Source: an uncultured Oscillibacter sp. (GTDB lineage: Bacteria; Bacillota; Clostridia; Oscillospirales; Oscillospiraceae). From it: DNA of 44,326 bases. A program made the translations under genes and the position numbers. The notes beneath the pieces are model-generated. The model was not told the DNA's origin. It saw only the letters and a list, made by a program, of their open reading frames with translations, and did no database searches. The stretch covers positions 1-44,326 of the forward strand of contig CAMNRF010000010.1 of NCBI GenBank assembly GCA_946551795.1. The letters are read 5' to 3'. Positions 1-8,724 of the stretch are shown piece after piece (within the stretch, counting starts at the first letter, position 1; each line of letters opens with the position of its first letter).

Positions 1-975
1 ATGGCCCAGCTTGCCTATCATGTGAGCATGGGCCTCCCCCTGTGGGGCTACCCCGCCCACAAGGGCACAAGGATGACATGAGCGCAGAGGGCGAGGACGG
101 CCAGCTTGCGGCGGTGGTGCTGGACGAGTACATGAGAGGCTTCCAGAAGCGCAACCCCCAGCTCCGGGTGTTCTCCGCCCACCTTCACATGGACGAGGCC
201 ACGCCCCATCTGCACATCGACTTTGTACCGTTCACCACTGGGAGCAAGCGGGGCCTGGATACCAGGGTATCTCTCAAACAGGTGTTAGCGGCCCAGGGCT
301 TTAAGGGCGGTACCAGGGGCGACACGGAGTGGAGCCAGTGGGTACGCTCTGAAAAGGAACAGCTTGCCGCCGTGATGGAGCGCCACGGGATAGAGTGGGA
401 GGACAAGGGCACCCATGACAAGCACCTGTCTGTGCTGGACTTCAAAAAGGAGCAGAGGGCGAAAGAGATTGCCGAGCTGGAGGCGGTCAAGGCCAAGAAG
501 CAGGGACAGGTGGAACAGCAGGAGCAGCGTCTAAAGGAGCTGGCCCCGGCTGTGAGGAACATGGAGCAGTTGGCGGCGCAGTTCTCCGATGACCCGGAGC
601 GGATATTGCCGGAGCCTGGGCCGCTGGAGAGCGCCAAGTCCTACCGGGAGAAAAAGGCCAAGCCCCTGCTTGCCAAGATCGTCAAGGTGCTGCGCTCCCT
701 GTACCGGGCCTATGTCGAGTTGAAAGGGAAGTATGAGCGTTTGCAGGGTGACTATGGACGGGCAAGGGAGGGCAACGCCAATCTGTCCGAACACTTAACA
801 AGAGGTGAAGATGGAGAACAAGGCCCTGCGGAGGACAGTTGCCGACTTTGAGCGGGTCAGGCGGGCGTTTGGCCCGGAGGAAGTGGAGAGAGCCGTGGAG
901 GACGCAAAACGCCGGGAGGCACAAGAGCGGGAGCAGAAGAAAGCAAAGCGGAAGTTTAACTGGGGGGCGAGGTAA
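1..975 (+). pseudogene. MobV-type (Pre/Mob) plasmid mobilisation relaxase, 5'-truncated and frameshifted
   Basis: Relaxases of this family nick plasmid or element DNA at oriT to start conjugative mobilisation. The frame at 64-851 matches the family from the DDMSAEGE stretch onward and carries the metal-binding motif HLHMDEATPHLHIDF (186-230). A long charged coiled-coil region follows. Near 800 the frame breaks: the natural C-terminus (MENKALRRTVADFERV onward, ending KRKFNWGAR) continues in another frame at 811-975. The first 60 bases do not match the family, so the N-terminal half with the catalytic tyrosine region is absent or lies outside the window. The product would be inactive. A second relic of the same C-terminus lies at 18950-19078. 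Family assignment is firm; the exact 5' break point is uncertain. Confidence 0.85.
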
Positions 976-1165
976 CAAACAGCAGGAGGGCACTCTAAGG
1001 AGCATCCTCCTGCGGGAGTGTTCCATTTGCAGAGCTTATAATATTTCCTTGTCAAGCCGGAACGTCTGTCCACCAGTGTTGAAAAGAAGTCCAGCATCTT
1101 GCAAAAACCAACCCATTTCATCATAAAATGCGCAGAGTAGGACACTTCCAATTTGGAAATACGGC

Positions 1166-1194
1166 TTGACAGAGTGGAAGTTATGCTGTAAATT
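1166..1194 (+). promoter_or_regulatory. Orphan sigma-A-like promoter
   Basis: TTGACA (1166-1171) and TAAATT (1189-1194) are 17 bp apart. No intact gene follows closely; the next readable coding remnant is at 1828. It may be left over from a lost gene. The rest of 976-1268 is AT-rich and shows no gene. Confidence 0.4.
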
Positions 1195-1268
1195 AGCATT
1201 GGATTAGAGTACAGTTATTGAATGCACCGCGTCGAATCATCTGATAAAATCATAATTAATACTTTTTA

Positions 1269-1314
1269 GTGAAAAGCTAGCTTTTCACTTCCGTTTTCCT
1301 CAAGGAAAACGGAA
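1269..1314. repeat. Two abutting perfect palindromes
   Basis: A 20-bp perfect palindrome, GTGAAAAGCTAGCTTTTCAC (1269-1288), is followed with no gap by a stem of 12-bp arms TTCCGTTTTCCT/AGGAAAACGGAA around CA (1289-1314). A short T-run precedes the first and an A-rich stretch follows the second. They could be terminators or element ends; the style resembles the hairpin arrays at 24090 and 38404. Confidence 0.7.
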
Positions 1315-1343
1315 GAAATTTTAAAAGCCAGGGAAAAGTGGTC

Positions 1344-1505
1344 CTAGAGCAATACCCAAAAATACTGTGAAAAGTTCAGCGGTCCAGGAACCACATGGCT
1401 GCATTGTCGTCCTTGACGGGCGTCAGCCCGCCTGCGTCCTCCGCCTTGCCCTGCGGTCCCTGTTCTCACTTCCTTTTTTCTCATTATTTCTGGGAATTGC
1501 TCTAG
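1344..1505. repeat. Short inverted-repeat element (MITE-like or fused IS ends)
   Basis: A 21-bp sequence beginning CTAGAGCAAT (1344-1364) recurs as its reverse complement at 1485-1505 with two mismatches, enclosing about 120 bp without a gene. Both outer ends read CTAG, which fits a TA duplication of the IS427 group of the IS5 family, but this is inference. The decayed IS5-family transposase at 1828-2568 is close by and could have supplied the ends. An open frame at 1367-1780 crosses the element and is probably fortuitous. Confidence 0.5.
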
Positions 1506-1827
1506 TTACCTCAATTTCATGGTATTTCAGGAAGTCCTTTCACATGAATTTAGGCCGCCCTTTCTGGCACTCTTGTAATCGGAATGATCGTACATTTATA
1601 TATCTTCGCCTCTTTGCCAATTTGTTGCCAAACCATAACAGAATCCGCCCCTTTAATACTCTGAATGAACATTCCAACACAGGCAGATGGGCGCTGAAAT
1701 TCTTTTCTTCTTTCAACGGAACCTATGAGATCCCGGTGGTCATCGGCCCAGATGGTGTCGTCAATAAAAATATGATATAATTACCCTCAAAGCAGCGGAG
1801 GGGCAGAAAAAGGCAGGAGAACAGGAT
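1506..1827. other. Unresolved intergenic debris
   Basis: An open frame begins inside the preceding inverted-repeat element and runs to 1780. Its second half is compositionally plausible as protein but I recognise no family and see no ribosome-binding site. I treat the stretch as degenerate DNA between IS remnants. Confidence 0.4.
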
Positions 1828-2568
1828 AGGCACGATATAAGTGACAAGGCGTGGGAGAAAATTAGACCACATGCCATCGTGGAAAAAGGGACACATGGAG
1901 GCAATGCCCGAGATACCCGACAGTTCATCAGCGACCTATTCTGGATCTTGCACACAAGGACACCGTGGCGACACCGGCCGGAAACGTATGGAAACTGGAA
2001 GAATATACACTGTCGGTTCTGCCGGTGGCGTGACAAGGAAATCTGGGAAAAGATTCCGGAAGCTCTGGTGGACAACATAGACTTTGAGTAGCCAATGATC
2101 GACGCCAGCCACGTCAAAGTACATCCTGACACCGCTAGCGCATGGGGCAGAGACCAAGCGATGGGCCGCACAAAAGGGAGCTCAACGCCAAGATACATCT
2201 GGCCGTGGATGCACGCGATGCCAGTGCGATTCTTTATCACTTCTGGTGCCATAGTGGATTACATAGTTGTAGTGCAGTTGATCGAGGGATTTCAGGCAGA
2301 ATACCTTCCAGCGAATCAAGGGTATGATACAGATGCAATCATTCTCAAGGCTGTCGATGCGGGAATAATGCCGGTCGTTCCGCCAAAGAAAAACAGAAAA
2401 CACCTGCGAGAATAAGTTAAATATCTCTACAAACTCCACCATCTCGTTGAGAATGATTTTCTGCTTCTTAAAAGATGGTGCAGTATTGTTATGCGCTACA
2501 TAAAAAATGCCTCTTCCTTCGCTGCTGTCCAAATCTGTTGTATTGCTATTTGGCTCCTTATTTATTAA
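1828..2568 (+). pseudogene. IS5-family (IS427/IS1031-like) transposase, broken by stops and frameshifts
   Basis: One frame, read through its stops, gives the family order: an N-terminal region with WEKIRPH, NARDTRQF, PWRHRPETYGNWKNIHCRF; then MIDASHVKVHPD, which contains the first catalytic Asp; then QAMGRTKG, MPVRFFITSG, YDTDAI, PPKKNRK; and a C-terminal YLYKLHHLVEN, which contains the catalytic Glu, ending at TAA 2566-2568. An amber TAG (2089-2091) stands where relatives have Trp before MIDAS. A TAA (2413-2415) interrupts again, and compensating indels around 2175-2215 scramble the KIHLAVDA segment. No start codon is evident. Not functional. Confidence 0.85.
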
Positions 2569-2870
2569 CAACAGTACCCAGTCATTTTTCTGGCGCTCGC
2601 GGTATACGCCGGGCTCACCGTCTGCTTTTGAAATCCACTTTCCCGTTGCATTCTCTTGGGAGAAAATGGATAAATGGAATTGTATTTACCTATTACAAAC
2701 ATCCGAGAGCGGAAACTTCCTCCAAAACGAATGCTCCTGCCGCAGCGGTTAGCGATAGGCTTTCAACTGGAGCTGAACCGTTTCTTTAATATTTTGAAAC
2801 ACTGCTGTCAACTTTAGGGATTGCATAAATTATCCAATTTTAACATTGCACTATGAAGAAGGTATGACCC
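2569..2870. other. Leader region of the glycan cluster
   Basis: AT-rich, no convincing gene. The last 80 bases hold several loose promoter-like hexamers (for example TTGCAT at about 2820 and TAACAT near 2841) but none with ideal spacing. The aldolase ribosome-binding site AAGAAGG lies just before its ATG. The cluster promoter is probably here. Confidence 0.4.
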
Positions 2871-3926
2871 ATGGCACAGGATCGGCGGAAAGCTCTGGCA
2901 ATAATCTCCCAATATGCCGGGATGCGGGAGGACATCGTCCAGGCTGGCGGCGGCAACACCTCCGTAAAGGACGGTCTGAAACGGATGTACATCAAGGCCT
3001 CCGGTTATCAACTGACAGAAGTCACTGAGGCCCAGGGCTTCTCTGTGGTGGATCCCAGCGTCATCGCGAATTTTTTCCATACAACCCCGTTGGAGCAGAT
3101 TACAAAAGCAGACGAAGGGCGTCTGCTGGCCGACTCCCTCATCGCGGGAAAACGGCCGTCTATCGAAACATTCCTCCACGCCATCACCGGCGAATTCACA
3201 ATCCACTCCCATTCGCTGCCGGTCACTGTCCTGGCGGCCAGGCAGGGGGGGATGGAACGTCTAGGCGCCATCGTTCCCGAGGCGCTTCTGGTCCCCTACG
3301 CCACCCCCGGTATTGATTTGGCCAAAGCGTTTGTCGCCGCCTGGAAGGAACGGGACGATGGGGAACCGGTTCAGGCGGCGTTCTTCCAGAACCATGGGCT
3401 CCTGGTCAGCGCCGGGACGGCGGAAGAAGCCATAGCCATCCACGAGAATATCTTGGCCAGGGTCAATCACGCCCTGGGGATGAACAGCGCCCCCTGGATG
3501 GCCTGCACGGCCCTCTGGAAGGCGCTGTGCTCCGTCAGTGTCTGTGACCGGATCGTCTGCCTCATGCAGGACCGGCGGATCTACAACGCTTATCACACGC
3601 TTGGCCGCCTGTGGGACCACGCCCTGAGCCCGGACTGCGTGGTCTACTGCGGGAAGCGGATATTGTTGCTGCCGGAAAATTATACAGCGGAGGATATCCG
3701 TCCCTTCGTGGAGCAGTATGGGCCGCCGTCTGTCATCCTGTTCCAGGGCGGATTTTATGCTATTGCCCCCACCGTGAGGAAGGCGAAGGAGGTTGAGAGC
3801 CTCTTTGCTTTCAGCGCGGAGGCCGCCGTCTGGGGCGGTGGGCGGGATGTCTGCCCCCTGCCGGACGGGGAGCGGGATCTCCTGCTGGATTGGGATGCGG
3901 AGAAATACAGAAAAACCATGAGGTAG
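2871..3926 (+). CDS. Class II aldolase/adducin-family protein
   Basis: Class II aldolases cleave or form small sugar phosphates with a divalent metal. The 351-residue protein has the family phosphate-binding GGGNTS (27-31), an acidic residue in SIET (about 99), the metal-ligand pair HSH (112-114) and a further ligand in NHG (about 175). The domain fills roughly the first 220 residues; a C-terminal extension of about 130 makes it longer than FucA/AraD enzymes, as in relatives found in polysaccharide loci. It is the first gene of the cluster, 9 bases before a nucleotidyltransferase, which suggests it makes or trims a precursor that is then activated. The substrate is unknown; fuculose- or ribulose-phosphate-like compounds are possible. 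ATG 2871 has AAGAAGG upstream. Confidence 0.85.
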   Translation: MAQDRRKALAIISQYAGMREDIVQAGGGNTSVKDGLKRMYIKASGYQLTEVTEAQGFSVVDPSVIANFFHTTPLEQITKADEGRLLADSLIAGKRPSIETFLHAITGEFTIHSHSLPVTVLAARQGGMERLGAIVPEALLVPYATPGIDLAKAFVAAWKERDDGEPVQAAFFQNHGLLVSAGTAEEAIAIHENILARVNHALGMNSAPWMACTALWKALCSVSVCDRIVCLMQDRRIYNAYHTLGRLWDHALSPDCVVYCGKRILLLPENYTAEDIRPFVEQYGPPSVILFQGGFYAIAPTVRKAKEVESLFAFSAEAAVWGGGRDVCPLPDGERDLLLDWDAEKYRKTMR

Positions 3927-3935
3927 GTCTGCGAT

Positions 3936-4712
3936 ATGAAAATTATCATTCCTATGACAGGCTACGGTTCCCGGTTTGTAGCCGCCGGCTATAAAGAGCT
4001 GAAGCCTTTGATCCGGGTCAACGGCGTCCCGATCATCGAGTGGATCGTGAGGGGAATGTTCCCCGGACAGGAGGACTTTCTGTTTGTCTGCCGCCAGGAG
4101 CACTTGGACACGGTGGAGGATATGGAAAAACTGCTCCATCGTTTGGCCCCGAAGGGGGAAATCTTTGCCATTCAGGACTGGGTGAAAAAGGGGCCGGTCT
4201 ATGATGTCCTGCGGGCAGCGGCGTCTATCCCGGACGAAATGCCCTGCGCCATCAGCTACTGCGACTTCTACATGACATGGGACTGGGCGAGGTTCCAGCG
4301 GGATGTAGCAGAGCGAGGCTGCGACGGCTGCATCCCCTGTTACACCGGCTACCACCCCCACCTGATGGTCAGGAAAAACCTATACGCCTCCTGCCTGACG
4401 GACAGTGAAGACAACTTGATTGAAATTCGAGAGAAGTACTCCTTTGCACAGGACAAGACAAAGGCGCTTCACTCGCCGGGCATCTACTACTTCCGCACCG
4501 GCGCGCTGTTGAAGGAGTACTGCCAGAAACTGATGAACGGTGGTCCGGCGTTGAACAGCGAGTATTACGCCAGCCTCCCATACAATTACATGGTGCAGGA
4601 TGGACGGAAGGTCTGGGTTCCTGCCAATGTAAAGCGATTCTGCCAGTGGGGGACCCCGGAGGATATGGCGGATTATAATTTCTATATGGCTCATGTTTTG
4701 AGCTGGAGGTAA
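3936..4712 (+). CDS. Sugar-phosphate nucleotidyltransferase-like protein (first of two)
   Basis: Members of the NTP_transferase family join a nucleotide to a sugar- or polyol-phosphate. The N-terminus IIPMTGYGSRF followed by KELKPLI is the nucleotide-binding signature, and CDFY (about 108-111) is in the place of the metal-binding Asp motif. At 258 residues it is a bare catalytic domain without the beta-helix or acetyltransferase tail of GlmU/RmlA types. GAGGTAGGT precedes the ATG. It is closely followed by a second, divergent nucleotidyltransferase; the pair may activate two different precursors, or one may have changed role. Nucleotide and sugar cannot be read from sequence alone. Confidence 0.85.
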   Translation: MKIIIPMTGYGSRFVAAGYKELKPLIRVNGVPIIEWIVRGMFPGQEDFLFVCRQEHLDTVEDMEKLLHRLAPKGEIFAIQDWVKKGPVYDVLRAAASIPDEMPCAISYCDFYMTWDWARFQRDVAERGCDGCIPCYTGYHPHLMVRKNLYASCLTDSEDNLIEIREKYSFAQDKTKALHSPGIYYFRTGALLKEYCQKLMNGGPALNSEYYASLPYNYMVQDGRKVWVPANVKRFCQWGTPEDMADYNFYMAHVLSWR

Positions 4713-4717
4713 GCGGC

Positions 4718-5542
4718 ATGAACATATTGATACCAATGGCGGGGGCCGGCAGCCGGTTTCGCGAGGCGGGCTATACGGTCCACAAGCCAGCCATTCCCAC
4801 CCGGGACCGCCGAGACGGGCGGGAATATCCCATGGTGGTCTGCGCCACTCGGGACCTTCCCGGCGTAGCACCTGACGGGGGAAACGTCCTGTATATTGAC
4901 CGGGATTTTCACCGAGACGGCGGCGTGGAGGAAGCCATCCGGCGCTGTTACCCGGCGGCCCGCTTCCTGACTTTGGACCATCTGACAGAAGGGCAGGCCA
5001 GTACGTGTCTGCTGGCGAAGGAGGAGATCAATAACGGAGAAGAGCTGCTCATTGCCGGGTGTGATAACGGCATGGTATTCAACAGGGCCGCTTTTGAGGA
5101 ACGGATCGCGGCCTCGGACGCCGTGGTATTCACCTATACCCGCCATCCGGCGCTGGCGGAAAATCCAAATGCCTACGGTTGGATGGTCCCTGACAAGGCC
5201 GGGCGGATCACCCGGGTATCGGTGAAGCAGCCAGTATCAGAGGACCCCTTCCACGACCACGCGGTAGTGGCGGCGTTCTGGTTCCGCCGGGGTTCGGATT
5301 TCGTCCGGGCAGCGGAGAAGATGATTGCCGAGGAGGACCGTGTCAATGGCGAATTCTATGTGGATGAAGTAATTCGCCATGTCTTGGAACTGGGCCTTAC
5401 CGCCCGGATTTTTGACGTAGAGCGGTACATCGGCTGGGGTACCCCGAAGGACTATGAGGATTATACTCGCGCCTTTGCCTACTGGGAATCATTTTTGAAA
5501 GAAGGCGGGTTTTATCCGGAGAGACGGTTGTTGTGGACATGA
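4718..5542 (+). CDS. Sugar-phosphate nucleotidyltransferase-like protein (second of two)
   Basis: 274 residues. The P-loop-like IPMAGAGSRF at the N-terminus and AGCDNGMVF, with the metal-binding Asp, place it in the NTP_transferase family. The usual KPLI signature is altered to HKPAIP and followed by a charged insert, so specificity probably differs from the preceding gene. The end, RYIGWGTPKDYEDY, is the conserved C-terminal signature of such stand-alone enzymes and is shared with the previous gene (QWGTPEDMADY). A strong GGAGG lies just before the ATG, overlapping the end of the previous gene. Its stop overlaps the next start as ATGA, indicating translational coupling. Confidence 0.85.
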   Translation: MNILIPMAGAGSRFREAGYTVHKPAIPTRDRRDGREYPMVVCATRDLPGVAPDGGNVLYIDRDFHRDGGVEEAIRRCYPAARFLTLDHLTEGQASTCLLAKEEINNGEELLIAGCDNGMVFNRAAFEERIAASDAVVFTYTRHPALAENPNAYGWMVPDKAGRITRVSVKQPVSEDPFHDHAVVAAFWFRRGSDFVRAAEKMIAEEDRVNGEFYVDEVIRHVLELGLTARIFDVERYIGWGTPKDYEDYTRAFAYWESFLKEGGFYPERRLLWT

Positions 5543-7650
5543 GGACAAATAAATTTTCCCTCCCGGAAAGCATATGGAAAAACCGAGGATTCTGGTTCCT
5601 GGCCGCCCTTTTGGTTTTTAAGGCGACGCTGGCGGCGCTGTTCACATCGGATTACCAGGATCAAATGTTTATCCCCTTTGTGGACCGCTTCCTCTCCGGC
5701 TTGGGCGGGGAAGAGTGGAACGTATATCAGTACTACTATGAAAACGAGCTTCCCTCCTCTTTCCCCTATCCGCCGTTGATGCTGCTTCTGGAGAGCGTGG
5801 GAGGATTTGCGATACGGGGACTGTCCGCCCTTGGATTCCAAGCCGTATGGCTGTCTAACTTGGCCTTTAAGCTGCCCCTGTTTCTTTTCGACGGATTGGG
5901 GATGTACTTCCTCCTGCGGATGTTCCCACACCGGCGGCGGTACACAGCAGTGCTGTATGGCTGCTCCCCCGTGATTCTTTACGCATGCTTTATGCACGGT
6001 CAATTAGACATCATCCCCACTGTTCTCTTTGTTGGGGCGCTTTTTTATCTGCTCCGGGTAGGCGGGCACCGACTGGGCCTGTCGGCGTTGTTCTTCTCAG
6101 CGGCGTTCCTGACAAAAACCCATATCCTCGTGGCGTTCCCGTTGCTGCTTTTGTTTGTGCTGCACAAATACGGCATCCGGAAGGCGGGACAGTACGCCGC
6201 TATTTCCCTGAGCGTCATCCTGGTGGGGGTCCTGCCCTTCTGGTCGGAGGGCCTGTACTACGGCGTATTCCGGAATGCTGAGCAAACTGTGGTAACGCGA
6301 TTTGCCGTCCCCGTTGGGGACGTATGGCTGTATGTCCCGATCGTGGCGGTGTCCCTGGTCTATCTGGTTGCCTATAATGTACGGGTTATCAATGACGATC
6401 TGCTGATTTTCCTGTGCGGCATCGTCTTTTCCCTGCTGCTGGCCCTCTGCCGTCCGATGCCGGGCTGGTATGTGTGGGTTGTGCCCTTCGCCGCCATCTT
6501 CTTCACCATGGTTTCCCAGGGGAAGTACTCCAATCTCACGATCTACGCCGCATTAAACCTGCTGTATCTGCTCTATTTCACGTTTCTCCACCATGCGGGC
6601 TATACGGATCTATATTTCCTGGGCAGAGACCTGTCCTGGCTCAAGCTGGGCAGCCCCACTCTGACCTCGACTGTATTTACCTGCATGTGCGCAATCCTCT
6701 TCTACCTTGTTTGGCAGATGTACTCTCTGGGCATTTCGAGAAATGTGTTCTACCAGCGTCGGAATATGCCCATCACCATCGGCGTCACTGGAGACAGCGG
6801 CAGCGGGAAAACCACCTTTGTAGAGATGATGGAACACACCTTGGGCGCCGGGCAGGTGCAGTGCCTGGAGGGGGACGGCGACCACCGCTGGGAGCGGGGC
6901 GCCCCCATGTGGGAACAGTTCACCCATTTGGACCCCAACGCCAACTACCTCTACCGCCAGGCCCAGAATCTGACGGAGCTGCGGCTGGGAGGCTCCATTC
7001 GCAGGGCAGATTATGACCACACCACCGGGAAGTTCCTGACTCCAAAGCGAATCACAGCCAAAAAATATGTATTCCTGTGCGGTCTGCACTCTTTGTACCT
7101 CCCCCAGGCCCGGGAACACCTGGACTTCAAAGTCTATATGGACGCCGACGAGACCTTGCGCCGGTACTGGAAGCTCCGGCGGGATACCAGCAAACGGGGC
7201 CAGACGGTGGAAGAGGCCTTGGCCAAGATCCAGGAGCGGATTGAGGACGCCGAAAAATACATCCATCCTCAAAAACAATATGCCGACGTCATTGTTCGCT
7301 ACTTCGATTCGGAGCTGAGCGACTGCCGGCAGACAGACCACACGGTCGTCCTCAGCGTCCGGCTGAAATTCGACTCCAGCGTGGATGTTGAGCCCCTGAT
7401 TTCGGAACTGCGGGCCTGCGGGATTACCGTCCCCCATTCGTACAGCCGAGATCTGGAGAAGCAGATTCTGACGGTGGATGGCCGGGAGCTAGCGGGGAAA
7501 TCCCTGGATTTCAACGCCATAGCCATGCGCTTAATTCCAGACTTGGACGAGCTCACCCTGGAAAAGCTGGAATACAGCGAGAACATTCAGGGTGTGGTGG
7601 CCCTTGTCATGCTTCTGCTTATCAACAGCCGTGTCAGGAGGCCCATGTGA
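5539..7650 (+). CDS. Fusion: polytopic membrane (GT-C-like) domain + uridine kinase-like P-loop domain
   Basis: 703 residues. The first 405 or so are strongly hydrophobic with about ten predicted membrane segments and a GT-C look: an acidic pair in an early loop (TSDYQDQMF) and aromatic patches as in polyprenyl-phosphate-dependent mannosyltransferases. After a short linker the chain becomes soluble and starts a P-loop kinase fold: GVTGDSGSGKTT (about 415-426, Walker A), then an EGDGDHRW segment and YDHTTGKF as in uridine kinase/phosphoribulokinase-like enzymes. A final hydrophobic stretch VVALVMLLLI lies near residue 690. ATG 5539 is chosen for its ATGA overlap with the previous stop; a GTG two codons earlier is possible. 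The kinase would sit in the cytoplasm beside the nucleotidyltransferases. Membrane glycosyl transfer is inferred only from topology and context. Confidence 0.75.
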   Translation: MRTNKFSLPESIWKNRGFWFLAALLVFKATLAALFTSDYQDQMFIPFVDRFLSGLGGEEWNVYQYYYENELPSSFPYPPLMLLLESVGGFAIRGLSALGFQAVWLSNLAFKLPLFLFDGLGMYFLLRMFPHRRRYTAVLYGCSPVILYACFMHGQLDIIPTVLFVGALFYLLRVGGHRLGLSALFFSAAFLTKTHILVAFPLLLLFVLHKYGIRKAGQYAAISLSVILVGVLPFWSEGLYYGVFRNAEQTVVTRFAVPVGDVWLYVPIVAVSLVYLVAYNVRVINDDLLIFLCGIVFSLLLALCRPMPGWYVWVVPFAAIFFTMVSQGKYSNLTIYAALNLLYLLYFTFLHHAGYTDLYFLGRDLSWLKLGSPTLTSTVFTCMCAILFYLVWQMYSLGISRNVFYQRRNMPITIGVTGDSGSGKTTFVEMMEHTLGAGQVQCLEGDGDHRWERGAPMWEQFTHLDPNANYLYRQAQNLTELRLGGSIRRADYDHTTGKFLTPKRITAKKYVFLCGLHSLYLPQAREHLDFKVYMDADETLRRYWKLRRDTSKRGQTVEEALAKIQERIEDAEKYIHPQKQYADVIVRYFDSELSDCRQTDHTVVLSVRLKFDSSVDVEPLISELRACGITVPHSYSRDLEKQILTVDGRELAGKSLDFNAIAMRLIPDLDELTLEKLEYSENIQGVVALVMLLLINSRVRRPM

Positions 7651-8336
7651 TGATACGATGTGTATTTTTCGACCTGGACGACACCCTTTACGACTATGAG
7701 GCGGTCAACGCAGCGGCAGCTGATGCCTTGGTTTCCGCTCTGTCCGCCCGCTGCGACATCCCCGCCGACACTGCCCGGGCAGCATACCGGCAGGGACGGG
7801 AAGACGTCAAAGCAAGGCTTCCGGACTGTGCGGCGCGGCACAACCGCTTGCTGTACATCCAACGGGCGCTGGAGCGATTGGGCCGCCCGCCCGCCATAGA
7901 CGCGATATACCTTTATAATATATTCTGGGACTATATGCTGGAGCATATTGCGCCGCGGGACGGCGTTTTGGAAACGCTGGCGTTCTGCCGGGAACGGGGA
8001 ATCCAGGTTGGCATATGTACCGACCTCACCGCCCATATCCAGCACCGGAAGCTGGAGCGGCTGAGGCTGGCGGATTGGGTCGACTGTCTCGTTACCAGCG
8101 AGGAAGCGGGGGTGGAGAAGCCCTCCCCAGGGATATTCCAGTTATGCCTGGAAAAATCCGGCGTACCGGCGGGAGAAACGCTCTTCGTAGGGGACAGCTA
8201 CGAAAAGGACTATCTGGGCGCCCGAATGGCCGGCATAAAGCCGCTGTTGCTGGTTCCGGAGCCGGACAGGCCCATACCGGCGGAGGTGGACGCCATCCGG
8301 TCAATCAGCGAGGTAAAGGACTGGGTCACAGGATGA
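7650..8336 (+). CDS. HAD-superfamily phosphatase
   Basis: 228 residues with all HAD motifs: nucleophile FFDLDDTL (Asp8, Asp10), GICTDLT in motif II position, the Lys of GVEKPSPGIF, and the acidic motif FVGDSYEKD. A helical cap (about 15-90) makes it a C1-type HAD like YjjG or 2-haloacid dehalogenase relatives, which usually dephosphorylate small metabolites. In this cluster it could remove a phosphate from the aldolase or kinase product. ATG 7650 overlaps the previous stop (TGATG) with CAGGAGG eight bases upstream. Its own stop overlaps the next start. Confidence 0.88.
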   Translation: MIRCVFFDLDDTLYDYEAVNAAAADALVSALSARCDIPADTARAAYRQGREDVKARLPDCAARHNRLLYIQRALERLGRPPAIDAIYLYNIFWDYMLEHIAPRDGVLETLAFCRERGIQVGICTDLTAHIQHRKLERLRLADWVDCLVTSEEAGVEKPSPGIFQLCLEKSGVPAGETLFVGDSYEKDYLGARMAGIKPLLLVPEPDRPIPAEVDAIRSISEVKDWVTG

Positions 8337-8713
8337 ACCTGAAGGAAATCAAGAAAAAAGAACTGCTGCGGTTTCTCATTGGTGGCGGCTCCGCCACACT
8401 GGTGGACTTTACGCTGTACCGGCTCCTTGAGTGGGCCGGTCTGGGCCTGTCCCCCTCGAAAGCGGTGTCCTATGTAACCGGGGCGGCGGTGGGGTTTCTC
8501 ATCAACAAGTTCTGGACCTTTGAACGAAAAACGCTCTCCGGAACAGAGGTCATCCGGTATATCCTGCTGTATGCAGGCTCCGCCTGCGCCAATACGCTGG
8601 TCAATAAGCTGGTCATAGAAGTAACCGGCCTGTACCTTCTGGCGTATCTGTTCGCCACCGGCGTCAGTACGGTGATAAACTTTTTGGGTCAGAAATTCTT
8701 TGTGTTTCGATAG
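8333..8713 (+). CDS. GtrA-family membrane protein
   Basis: 126 residues, four predicted membrane segments, matching the GtrA family throughout: LLRFLIGGGSATLVDF at the start, AVGFLINKFWTFE in the middle and FLGQKFFVF at the end. GtrA proteins are thought to flip undecaprenyl-phosphate-linked sugars across the membrane. In the classic three-part Gtr systems GtrA works with a GT2 enzyme (GtrB) and a large membrane glucosyltransferase; here a GT2 is at 10302 and a GtrII-type enzyme at 13792. The ATG overlaps the HAD stop (ATGA). Confidence 0.9.
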   Translation: MNLKEIKKKELLRFLIGGGSATLVDFTLYRLLEWAGLGLSPSKAVSYVTGAAVGFLINKFWTFERKTLSGTEVIRYILLYAGSACANTLVNKLVIEVTGLYLLAYLFATGVSTVINFLGQKFFVFR

Positions 8714-8724
8714 GAGAAAGAACT

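Noticed and set aside
1367..1780. 137-codon open frame after the relaxase remnant
   Set aside because: Starts inside the inverted-repeat element, no ribosome-binding site, no recognisable family.
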